Source of the DNA: JBAWAP01 sp049589355
GTDB lineage: Bacteria; Chloroflexota; Anaerolineae; VGOG01
DNA length: 9,720 nucleotides
Assembly: GCA_049589355.1 (NCBI GenBank)
Contig: JBAWAP010000313.1
Span: forward strand, 1-9,720
Direction of reading: 5' to 3'
Part shown: piece by piece, positions 1-5,315 of the stretch
How the letters are laid out: every line of letters starts with the position of its first letter
Numbering within the stretch: position 1 is the stretch's first letter
Notes under the pieces: model-generated
Seen by the model: the letters and a program-made list of their open reading frames with translations, nothing else
Told to the model about the DNA's origin: nothing
Databases searched by the model: none
Program-made: the position numbers and the translations under genes

Positions 1-37
1 GCGGTCTCTGGAGATGGGAGTTATTTGGTCGAAACAT
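1..37 (-). CDS. Possible 5' end of a further minus-strand gene (partial)
   Basis: An ATG at 37-35 is preceded by GAGGGA (46-41) at ribosome-binding distance, and the frame stays open to the window edge, reading MFRPNNSHLQRP. Twelve codons are too few to identify a family or to be sure the frame is coding. If real, it would be the next gene after the HEPN-like gene, 88 bases beyond that gene's stop. The bases between (38-125) are AT-rich and hold no other convincing signal. Confidence 0.2.
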   Translation of the reverse strand, partial: MFRPNNSHLQRP

Positions 38-125
38 CGTTCCCTCACTTAGATAGAATAGAATCCAACATCTATAACACCACCCTCACCCAAAGGATTT
101 GGAAATTGCCCTTTTTTCAGGGGAG

Positions 126-641
126 TCATACTATGGAAACCGGAAAAAACCACTGTTGTGACGAGTATTGGAAGGGTTTCAAATGACGCCATACTCGGCC
201 ATCGCTATTCATCCAGCAGCGCGTATATTTGTTAACATGCCACAGTAGGCACTTACTGTGAGTCTTCTTATCGATGAAACGTTTGGGTTCGTATAGGTGA
301 ACGGTACCATGACGATACATGTCATAAAGCAGATTGGCAATATAATCTTCGCCATATAATGGATCAATCTTGGACATAACTTCCTTAATGTAAGTCTTAG
401 CTTTCTTACTGGTCGCAAGATGGCGTGGGTTGTTATTCCCCTGCGTTCCACAGTATAGAGCACCAAGATAGTCCACATAGCATAGCACTAGGCGGGTAAC
501 ACCGAAATAACCACCTTCGCTGTGGCACCGCCATCTATCAAGAATCGGCCAGACGTCGTTGATTATAGATTTGCAAAGGTTCTTATCGAGGTATCCAACA
601 GCCTCCTCGACCGTCATGCTAGATTTGAGTTGATCGCCCAT
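126..641 (-). CDS. Small uncharacterised protein with HEPN-like R-H-x3-H motif
   Basis: A 171-residue soluble protein that I cannot place in a named family. The clearest feature is R110-H111-G-T-V-H115 inside a predicted helix (about 101-116, IANLLYDMYRHGTVH). This matches the R-[N/H/D]-x3-H signature of HEPN domains, many of which are metal-independent RNases in toxin-antitoxin, abortive-infection and CRISPR-associated systems. Other likely helices are 12-36, 45-64 and 77-92, so an all-alpha fold is plausible. The C-terminal 50 residues are rich in K, H, W and R. The ATG at 641 is preferred over an in-frame TTG at 677 because GGGAGG lies 6 nt upstream of it. The gene follows the membrane-protein gene by 36 bases and probably shares its promoter. 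Two hand-counted 60-base lines gave 28/60 and 22/60 G+C, against 33/60 and 33/60 in the response-regulator gene, hinting at separate ancestry. RNase activity is inference only. Confidence 0.75.
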   Translation of the reverse strand: MGDQLKSSMTVEEAVGYLDKNLCKSIINDVWPILDRWRCHSEGGYFGVTRLVLCYVDYLGALYCGTQGNNNPRHLATSKKAKTYIKEVMSKIDPLYGEDYIANLLYDMYRHGTVHLYEPKRFIDKKTHSKCLLWHVNKYTRCWMNSDGRVWRHLKPFQYSSQQWFFPVSIV

Positions 642-647
642 GGACGT

Positions 648-653
648 CCTCCC
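648..653 (-). promoter_or_regulatory. Shine-Dalgarno site deciding the start of the HEPN-like gene
   Basis: GGGAGG on the minus strand, 6 nt before the ATG at 641. No comparable site precedes the upstream in-frame TTG at 677, which directly abuts the stop of the previous gene. Confidence 0.6.
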
Positions 654-677
654 GAAAACTGTGAATCGCTCGGACAA

Positions 678-1193
678 CTAATAGCCAAGGGTTCGCCATA
701 TTGCTCCGGCTATCGAAGTGAAGAAGGGAGCGTAGAGCACTCCTGCAAACAGAGAAACAACGAGAAAGCCCATGGCTGCCAGAACGTCGCTGCCCGAAGT
801 AAAAGCGTGGTAGATTCCATAAAGAAAGGTACCCGGCACTCCGATAAATACTATTAGATACATCAGTCTTTCAAGCCAAACGCCGAAAACGTATTGTGAC
901 GCCCAGACCATGAAGGGAAAAAGTACGAGAATGGGTATAGAATATCCCAATAAGCTGTAGCCAAAGTAGACCAGATTTGCCCATGTATAATTGGGTGGAG
1001 AATAGAACACAGTACTGATATAGGCTGTGGCAGCAGGCATCGCGAACCACGGAAATGAACAGTAGGCTGCCCTCTCGCGCCTCTCTCGCGCCTCCAGCAT
1101 TTCCATCCATCCTCGCCAAAACTCACTGGTGATCATACCCTTTGGCTGGGTTGGTTTGCTGTCACTCGATTCATGGGGTTTCGCGTCAGCCAT
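678..1193 (-). CDS. Small multi-pass membrane protein, unknown function
   Basis: A 171-residue protein. Residues 1-20 are polar (Ser, Lys, Pro, Thr). Residues 24-43 are a strongly charged amphipathic stretch (EFWRGWMEMLEARERRERAA). Three to four hydrophobic segments follow at about 47-63, 73-98, 106-128 and 136-160. The ATG is well supported by AAGGAGG at 1204-1198 with a 4-nt spacer. No catalytic motif or named family was recognised. It is the first gene after a good sigma70-like promoter, and the next gene starts only 36 bases after its stop, so the two probably form a bicistronic unit. Its partner carries a HEPN-like motif. Membrane proteins paired with small soluble effectors occur in toxin-antitoxin and abortive-infection modules, but the pairing here is positional evidence only. 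A general membrane protein unrelated to its neighbour is the alternative. Confidence 0.8.
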   Translation of the reverse strand: MADAKPHESSDSKPTQPKGMITSEFWRGWMEMLEARERRERAAYCSFPWFAMPAATAYISTVFYSPPNYTWANLVYFGYSLLGYSIPILVLFPFMVWASQYVFGVWLERLMYLIVFIGVPGTFLYGIYHAFTSGSDVLAAMGFLVVSLFAGVLYAPFFTSIAGAIWRTLGY

Positions 1194-1197
1194 ATTT

Positions 1198-1204
1198 CCT
1201 CCTT
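1198..1204 (-). promoter_or_regulatory. Strong Shine-Dalgarno site of the membrane-protein gene
   Basis: AAGGAGG on the minus strand, 4 nt before the ATG at 1193. Confidence 0.65.
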
Positions 1205-1228
1205 CCCCCTTCCCATTGAGAGCACAAG

Positions 1229-1249
1229 TGGCAGAACATCATGCTGCCA
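1229..1249. promoter_or_regulatory. Palindrome TGGCAG-N9-CTGCCA, candidate operator
   Basis: A perfect 6-bp inverted repeat with a 9-base centre. Its first base lies 3 positions past the last base of the -10 hexamer (1252), so it covers the expected transcription start. A repressor bound there would block initiation. It could instead fold as a short hairpin at the 5' end of the mRNA. No candidate regulator gene is adjacent unless one of the two downstream proteins acts as one. Confidence 0.45.
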
Positions 1250-1298
1250 TGATTCTACTATGAAGGCTGGTAAATGTAAAGAGTATTTGACACCACAT
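1239..1298 (-). CDS. Possible 19-codon micro-ORF with strong ribosome-binding site
   Basis: An ATG at 1298-1296 follows AGGAGG (1309-1304) with a 5-nt spacer and reads MWCQILFTFTSLHSRIMAA before a TGA. The site is better than those of several real genes here. However, the frame runs across the proposed -35/-10 promoter, so it could be translated only from transcripts coming through from the cohesin gene. It may be chance. Confidence 0.15.
   Translation of the reverse strand: MWCQILFTFTSLHSRIMAA
1252..1280 (-). promoter_or_regulatory. Sigma70-type promoter for the membrane protein / HEPN-like pair
   Basis: On the minus strand, TTTACA (1280-1275) and TAGAAT (1257-1252) are separated by exactly 17 bp. 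Each hexamer matches the consensus at five of six positions. It lies about 60 bases ahead of the membrane-protein ATG in a 142-base gap after the cohesin gene. It is the best promoter match I found in the window. Confidence 0.65.
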
Positions 1299-1335
1299 CT
1301 TGGCCTCCTCATTTTCCAGTAGTCACGTCTAAGCC

Positions 1336-2721
1336 TCACCGAAAGACGACGGGTAGATAAACTCGGTATCTGATCATCTCAAACTCCACAGTGGCCCACG
1401 AGAGCTTGGTGAAGTCAAAAGCCAGGTAGGTGTAAGTTCCCTCAGGTGAGTCTCCTGCCCAGCTATGCCTGCGAACGAATCTCCCAGACGCATCGGCCTG
1501 AAAGTAACCGAAGCTTTGGTGTGCCTGGTTTGGATCAGCAGACAAATCCTCGATTAAGCCATTTGGAGTGAAGCCAGACCCGGTGAATGTAAGCTCATCT
1601 CCACCTGGTGCTTCGCCTGGAGAGACGGCGATCACCGGCTCCGGCGTAGGGGTGGGTGTCCAGTTGGGGTCGGGGGTCGGGGTCGGCGTGGACTCCACCA
1701 CGACCGAGCCATCCTCGATGCTAGCCACCTGGGAATTACCGCCTGTGTCCAGCACAAGGACGTTTTGGAGGTCGAGGGCGCTCTGCCCCTCGCCCTGGGC
1801 GATGAAGTTGACTGTGGCTAACACACCCGCTCCATTAGGGCCTGGCTGCAGTCCCAACGTGCATGCTCCAAAAACAGTTCTGCCTGCTTGATTGTCTATG
1901 CGTGGGCCAAGAGGGATCACAGCCCGCCCAGGGCTTCCCAGGAACTCACCCACCGTCACGTCCTCGACCGTGACGACGGCAGGAGCGTAGAGCAGAGTAA
2001 ACTGGAAGGCGCCCAAGTCGGTAGCGTCGTCAATCATCACTGAGACGGTGAACGTCTCTCCTGCCATTACTGTTGACTGTGGGGGATCTATGCGCATTAT
2101 TGCAAACGCCGACAGGGGCATGGGCGTCGGCGTGATAGTAGGCGTAACCGTCGGCGTTCTGGTAGGCACTGGGGTCAGCGCAGGATCTACCACAACTGAG
2201 CCGTCCTGGACGGTAATTGAATTCCCAACCCCAACACTTAACAGATCGAGTGGGCTCTCTCCTACGTCCTGGGCGGTGAGGTGGATTACAGCTAGTTCTC
2301 CCGTTCCACTGGCTCCTGGGGCGGGGCCGATGCTAATTGCTGCAAAGACAGTTCTCCCTGCTCCGTTGTCTATCAGTGGGCTTGCAGGTATTACTGTCCG
2401 CCCAGTGCTTCCCAGGAAGTCGCTCACCCTTACGGCGTCTACTGTGACTACGGTTGGGTTGTAGACTAACTCCCATAGGAAGTCAACCAGGTCGTTCGCA
2501 TTATCAATCATAACCGAAACTGTCAGCGTTTCGCCCGCCGTCACCATTGATTGAGCGGGCTCGATTCGTACTACCGCAGGTACGGGTGTTCCAGTGACTG
2601 TTGCAGCCTGCATTGGCCCCACGGTGGTGGCACTGGCCGGAGGCAAGGTAGTAAACAGGACGAGGGTAGTAACAGCTAAAACCGGCATGATTCGCAATGC
2701 GTTGATGTGTGTCTGTTTCAT
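1336..2721 (-). CDS. Secreted protein with two cohesin-type domains
   Basis: A 461-residue exported protein. Residues 1-31 form a signal peptide (MKQTHINALR start, hydrophobic core, PPASA end). Two homologous cohesin-like domains follow, at about 49-178 and 208-342. Each opens with R-I-[E/D]-P-x-Q-S...AGET-[L/F]-TVSVMID, contains [D/E]FLGS-x-GR-x-VIP and IDN-x-AGRTVF, and ends in DGSVVV. Thr-Pro linkers lie at about 181-201 and 344-361. A C-terminal Ig/TIG-like region (about 362-450, PGGDELTFTGSGF) follows, and the chain ends in YLPVVFR. Cohesins classically bind dockerins in cellulosomes, but many bacterial cohesin-like modules occur outside cellulosomes, and no dockerin is visible in this window. 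The ATG at 2721 is chosen over upstream in-frame TTG (2781) and ATG (2742) codons, because AAAGGAG lies 6 nt before it and translation then begins directly with the signal peptide. The gene lies 78 bases after the glycosidase gene. It is probably a surface adhesin or scaffold; its partner is unknown. Confidence 0.88.
   Translation of the reverse strand: MKQTHINALRIMPVLAVTTLVLFTTLPPASATTVGPMQAATVTGTPVPAVVRIEPAQSMVTAGETLTVSVMIDNANDLVDFLWELVYNPTVVTVDAVRVSDFLGSTGRTVIPASPLIDNGAGRTVFAAISIGPAPGASGTGELAVIHLTAQDVGESPLDLLSVGVGNSITVQDGSVVVDPALTPVPTRTPTVTPTITPTPMPLSAFAIMRIDPPQSTVMAGETFTVSVMIDDATDLGAFQFTLLYAPAVVTVEDVTVGEFLGSPGRAVIPLGPRIDNQAGRTVFGACTLGLQPGPNGAGVLATVNFIAQGEGQSALDLQNVLVLDTGGNSQVASIEDGSVVVESTPTPTPDPNWTPTPTPEPVIAVSPGEAPGGDELTFTGSGFTPNGLIEDLSADPNQAHQSFGYFQADASGRFVRRHSWAGDSPEGTYTYLAFDFTKLSWATVEFEMIRYRVYLPVVFR
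1696..2574 (-). repeat. Internal duplication of the cohesin-type domain
   Basis: Two diverged copies in direct orientation lie at about 2574-2188 and 2097-1696, separated by a Thr-Pro linker coded at 2181-2119. The protein copies share long blocks such as TVSVMID, FLGS, IDN..AGRTVF and DGSVVV. The second copy is a few residues longer near its end (the LDTGGNSQ region). Confidence 0.8.
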
Positions 2722-2727
2722 CGCCAG

Positions 2728-2734
2728 CTCCTTT
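2728..2734 (-). promoter_or_regulatory. Shine-Dalgarno site deciding the cohesin-protein start
   Basis: AAAGGAG on the minus strand, 6 nt before the ATG at 2721. The same heptamer and spacing precede the glycosidase start. Confidence 0.6.
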
Positions 2735-2799
2735 CTGATCATCTGCGTACAGTCTCGAATTTCTTTCCTCGTCCGGGTCAAAGTGAGGGCTCCATCCCT

Positions 2800-4167
2800 C
2801 TACCCCGAATCGGCCATCTCGACGAACACGGGCTTCACCCCTACCTCAAACTCCACCATCCCCATCTCAACGGGAACAACCACCGATTCATCACCGTCTC
2901 GGTTGGTGAGAACGGCATCGGCGATGGAAGGAAGCCTCACCGTCTCGGTTATCGCATTTGACCACAGAATGTAAAGCGAGCGTTCCGGGCCAAGGAACTT
3001 GTAAGCCTCAATTCCCTCAGGGACATCCCCGTAGGCACCAACACAATGCATCCCCTCAAGTTTTTCTGCGAAATGCTGAAAGGTGCTGTAACCGTTGATG
3101 GGTTCATGGTTGGTGCTGATCAGCCACCGATGCACTGCACCCTCCGGTGCAGGATGCTCCCTTGGATCAAACCAAAAGATGTTGTCCACTCCGGCCCCAA
3201 AGCCGCGGGTGAGTTCGCGAACGACGAAATCGCGTTGAAGCTCCAGGCTCCCATTCAAGTTCACCCACATACCCGTCTCGGTTACCCAAATCCTCTTCTT
3301 GTAGACCCCATTCCTGGACATTGTGTCACGGATTTCGTTCACTTTGTGGGCCATGGTGGGAAACATTTCGGGACTTATGGGGTAGTAATGAAGGCTAACG
3401 CCATCGAAATATGACCCCGCACCGTTTTGCAGCGCCTCTTCGAAAAAACCCCTTTCAAATATGTCATAAGCGTCTCCATGCCCCCAACAGTCATACGCCA
3501 AGCCACCGAAGAAAACCAAAGCATCAGGGTCCAGGTTCTTGATTTTAGAATGGAATATCCCTAGCTGCCGAGCATACTCAGCGGGGTAAAGCCCCCAACA
3601 TCCGATGGCCGGCCCATACATATGTGGTACCCTTCCATCTGGTTCGTTAATAAACTCCCAAGCCTCTACGATATCAGCATAGCGAGGCACAAGGACCTCC
3701 AAGAAACTCTCCAAGGCGAGCGTGTCCGAGATGGGGCCGCAGCTCAACTCAGCCGCCCAGTCAGGGGCTCCGTAAATCACGACGATGGTGTGAAACCCCA
3801 ATTCCCCAAGGCGCTCCAACACCGCATCGTATTCGGCCCAGTCATACTCACCAGGCGACTTCTCTATATCAAGCCATCCCAAGAAGACTCGCATCCAATA
3901 CGTTCCCATTTCTTTGGCTACAGGGAGATCATAATCCAGTACGTCGGGGTCTGTTATCATAGCTCCAAAATCCACACCCAATTTGGCGGGTGGCGGGACG
4001 TACTTGTGAATCAAGGGGAGCAACGCCCTAGTTGCCTGTACATCACCACCCTCACCGAGCGTTTGGGCATCGGCTCCCATCTTCGTCATGACCACGGCAA
4101 AAGCCGCAGCACAAAGCAGGAATAGCACTGCCAAGAACAGTCTGGTAGAACGCTTCTTCTCGCTCAT
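2800..4167 (-). CDS. Secreted clan GH-A glycoside hydrolase (GH5/GH39-like)
   Basis: A 455-residue exported enzyme. Residues 1-35 form a signal peptide or N-terminal anchor with a hydrophobic core at about 9-28. A short linker containing LLPLIHK (49-55) leads into a TIM-barrel domain (about 60-370). WEFINEP (170-176) gives the clan GH-A acid/base Glu175 after Asn174. WVTETG (294-299) gives the nucleophile Glu297. SLHYYP (258-263) supplies the usual active-site His/Tyr region. Residues from about 371 form a beta-rich tail of the kind often packed on GH39/GH5-like barrels. The enzyme should retain anomeric configuration; substrate and exact GH family cannot be read from sequence. The ATG at 4167 is preferred over the TTG at 4209 and the ATG at 4173 because AAAGGAG lies 6 nt before it. 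It sits between the lipoprotein and cohesin genes and carries no dockerin. A surface-glycan trimming or polysaccharide-degrading role is inferred. Confidence 0.88.
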   Translation of the reverse strand: MSEKKRSTRLFLAVLFLLCAAAFAVVMTKMGADAQTLGEGGDVQATRALLPLIHKYVPPPAKLGVDFGAMITDPDVLDYDLPVAKEMGTYWMRVFLGWLDIEKSPGEYDWAEYDAVLERLGELGFHTIVVIYGAPDWAAELSCGPISDTLALESFLEVLVPRYADIVEAWEFINEPDGRVPHMYGPAIGCWGLYPAEYARQLGIFHSKIKNLDPDALVFFGGLAYDCWGHGDAYDIFERGFFEEALQNGAGSYFDGVSLHYYPISPEMFPTMAHKVNEIRDTMSRNGVYKKRIWVTETGMWVNLNGSLELQRDFVVRELTRGFGAGVDNIFWFDPREHPAPEGAVHRWLISTNHEPINGYSTFQHFAEKLEGMHCVGAYGDVPEGIEAYKFLGPERSLYILWSNAITETVRLPSIADAVLTNRDGDESVVVPVEMGMVEFEVGVKPVFVEMADSG

Positions 4168-4173
4168 TTCCAT

Positions 4174-4180
4174 CTCCTTT
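4174..4180 (-). promoter_or_regulatory. Shine-Dalgarno site deciding the glycosidase start
   Basis: AAAGGAG on the minus strand, 6 nt before the ATG at 4167. For the alternative ATG at 4173 the same site would have no spacer at all, so 4167 is the better start. Confidence 0.6.
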
Positions 4181-4208
4181 CCTTTGCACTGTTCATGGTC
4201 ACAAGACA

Positions 4209-4253
4209 AACGCCAGCCTCAGGACACACAAAAGCACGGCCCTGGCTGGCGTT
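4209..4253 (-). terminator. Long-loop hairpin after the lipoprotein gene, weak terminator or processing site
   Basis: A perfect 10-bp stem, AACGCCAGCC / GGCTGGCGTT, encloses a 25-base loop. It lies 33 bases after the lipoprotein stop and 41 bases before the glycosidase start. The 3' arm runs into TTTGTCTTGT, a broken T-tract. The GC-rich stem is convincing; the long loop and interrupted T-tract make efficient termination doubtful, so attenuation or RNA processing is equally possible. Confidence 0.45.
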
Positions 4254-4286
4254 GCGTTCGGGGATGTTGTCTGCTATGTTGTTCTA

Positions 4287-5246
4287 CTAAGCTTGCGGTG
4301 TGGACGTGGGTGGTACGGGATAAGGTGAAGGCTCCGGTGTGGGCGGTGGAGGATAAGGTGGTGACGTCGGGGTCTCCTTTGGCGGCACGAGCGTTGGTGT
4401 TGGTGGCACCGGTGTAGACGTTGGCTTTGTCTTGCACCCAGACCAGCAGAAGGACCAGGTCGGGCTGAGGCACTCGACTTCGTCGTCCAGATCTGGCTTG
4501 TCCTCTCTCCTCCGCTTGATGGCCACGTTCCAATCGAAGCAGCCGGTGTCCGAGAGGCTCTCCGTACACAGGTAATCGCGCAATTGCCATTTCGTTTCCC
4601 GTATCCCCGAGGGGATTTGACGAGCTGGGTCTTCCCATGTGCCATCGTACCAGGTCTGCCCGCTGTGCGGGTAGCTTACGTTGACGAAGAAATACTCGTC
4701 CGGGGCCAACGCTCTGTCGGATTGCCATTGTAACGCCACTACCTTCGTTTCGTCTCCAAAGGATGCCCCATCTGGCGGGCTCGCCAAGCTCAATCGGCAA
4801 GGGACTTGAGTCGCTTTCAATGGCAGTTCTGATGTAGGCGTCTTGGTCGGCGTGGATGTGACTGTAGGTGCTTTGGTCAGCGTAGATGTGACTGTAGGTG
4901 TCTTGGTCGGCGTGCATGTGACTGTAGACCTCTTGGTTGGCGTGGGCGTGCGGGGCAGGGCCTTCACCACAACAGGGACGTAGATTGGGCCAGGGGGTGT
5001 AGAGGTAAGCATGCTGGTGGGGGTGGCTCTGGGCACTTGCGCCGTGAGCGTGGCCACGATGCTGCGTGCTATCGCCGTCTCGGTCGCCTTGAGATCGGGC
5101 GTCGCTACCTCCACACTCACCCGAATGTGTCCGCACCCCACCAGGATCAAGATCCCCACAAGGATGAGAACCAGTACCCGTGCCAATCTTAGCCTATCCT
5201 TGCTGTCGTCCTTGATGTTAAGTCTCTTCTCTGCTTGCATCCACAT
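4287..5246 (-). CDS. Lipoprotein with Thr-Pro repeat stalk and Cys-rich LSPxxxxFxW module
   Basis: A 319-residue surface lipoprotein. A charged N-terminus is followed by a long hydrophobic helix (about 22-37) ending in LVGC, so Cys38 is the likely lipidated residue. Residues 50-77 (ATPDLKATETAIA...ATLTAQ...ATPT) and IYVPVVVK (88-95) resemble segments I associate with Chloroflexota exported proteins. A Thr-Pro stalk at about 100-140 is built of ten-residue repeats. A beta-rich module (about 150-271) follows, with DEYFFVNVSYPHSG, a conserved-looking WYDGTW, and a closing LSPTWSFCW. It carries six cysteines (150, 227, 236, 259, 267, 271), which could form disulphides outside the cell. The tail (272-319) is Pro/Thr-rich. 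The start at 5246 has only GGTGG as a ribosome site; an ATG two codons later is an alternative. It follows the kinase gene by 69 bases. The module is probably carbohydrate- or protein-binding, but no function is established from sequence. Confidence 0.8.
   Translation of the reverse strand: MWMQAEKRLNIKDDSKDRLRLARVLVLILVGILILVGCGHIRVSVEVATPDLKATETAIARSIVATLTAQVPRATPTSMLTSTPPGPIYVPVVVKALPRTPTPTKRSTVTCTPTKTPTVTSTLTKAPTVTSTPTKTPTSELPLKATQVPCRLSLASPPDGASFGDETKVVALQWQSDRALAPDEYFFVNVSYPHSGQTWYDGTWEDPARQIPSGIRETKWQLRDYLCTESLSDTGCFDWNVAIKRRREDKPDLDDEVECLSPTWSFCWSGCKTKPTSTPVPPTPTLVPPKETPTSPPYPPPPTPEPSPYPVPPTSTPQA
4834..4953 (-). repeat. Four tandem 30-bp repeats encoding a Thr-Pro stalk
   Basis: Units at 4834-4863, 4864-4893, 4894-4923 and 4924-4953 are in register. 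The first three share the GTAGGYG start and TGTGACT end with few differences; the fourth has diverged. Each unit encodes ten residues of the TPTKTPTVTS type within the lipoprotein. In-frame repeats of this sort change copy number readily and set the length of the stalk. Confidence 0.85.
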
Positions 5247-5250
5247 TCTA

Positions 5251-5298
5251 CCACCAAATGGTTACGCTTGTGCCAACAAATGTTACGAGTCTGTAACG
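5251..5298 (-). promoter_or_regulatory. Phased CGTWAC repeats, candidate response-regulator binding site
   Basis: On the minus strand, CGTTAC (5298-5293), CGTAAC (5287-5282) and CGTAAC (5266-5261) start 11 and 21 bp apart. The last two belong to a longer near-repeat, CGTAACATTTGTTGG (5287-5273) and CGTAACCATTTGGTGG (5266-5251). The first two hexamers also form the inverted repeat GTTAC-N6-GTAAC. OmpR/PhoB-family regulators commonly bind tandem half-sites about 11 bp apart, and one is encoded just upstream. The last repeat reaches within 5 bases of the lipoprotein ATG and includes its GGTGG ribosome site. No clear -35/-10 pair was found beside it. Confidence 0.45.
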
Positions 5299-5315
5299 GT
5301 TTTGTCCCCGTTTCT

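Noticed and set aside
104..123. CCCTTTTTTCAGGGG as a terminator after the HEPN-like gene
   Set aside because: The stem is only about 4 bp and, read on the minus strand, is not followed by a T-tract.
1133..1339. A 68-codon minus-strand frame across the promoter gap
   Set aside because: It overlaps the start of the membrane-protein gene, contains the promoter and palindrome, and resembles no protein.
2722..2799. TTGACC as a -35 box ahead of the cohesin gene
   Set aside because: No acceptable -10 hexamer lies 16-18 bp downstream (TCGAGA at 17 bp), so a promoter there is not supported.
2785..2800. GAGGG-N6-CCCTC hairpin at the glycosidase stop codon as a terminator
   Set aside because: The stem is only 5 bp and is followed by ACTTTG rather than a T-tract.
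1568..2974. Several plus-strand frames of 80-140 codons with Val-Gly or Thr-Ser repeats
   Set aside because: They are antisense images of the Thr-Pro linkers and cohesin domains, with no ribosome sites or recognisable domains.
2800..3000. NRDGDE near the glycosidase C-terminus as a dockerin repeat
   Set aside because: It is a single short acidic match without the paired calcium-binding loop-helix pattern that defines a dockerin.
4834..4953. Repeats considered as a CRISPR array
   Set aside because: The units are contiguous, with no unique spacers, and are in frame inside a coding sequence.
4219..5136. A 305-codon minus-strand frame rich in His, Thr and Ala
   Set aside because: It overlaps the lipoprotein gene in another frame. 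The lipoprotein has a signal, lipobox and repeat stalk; the alternative is a by-product of the GC-rich Thr-Pro repeats.
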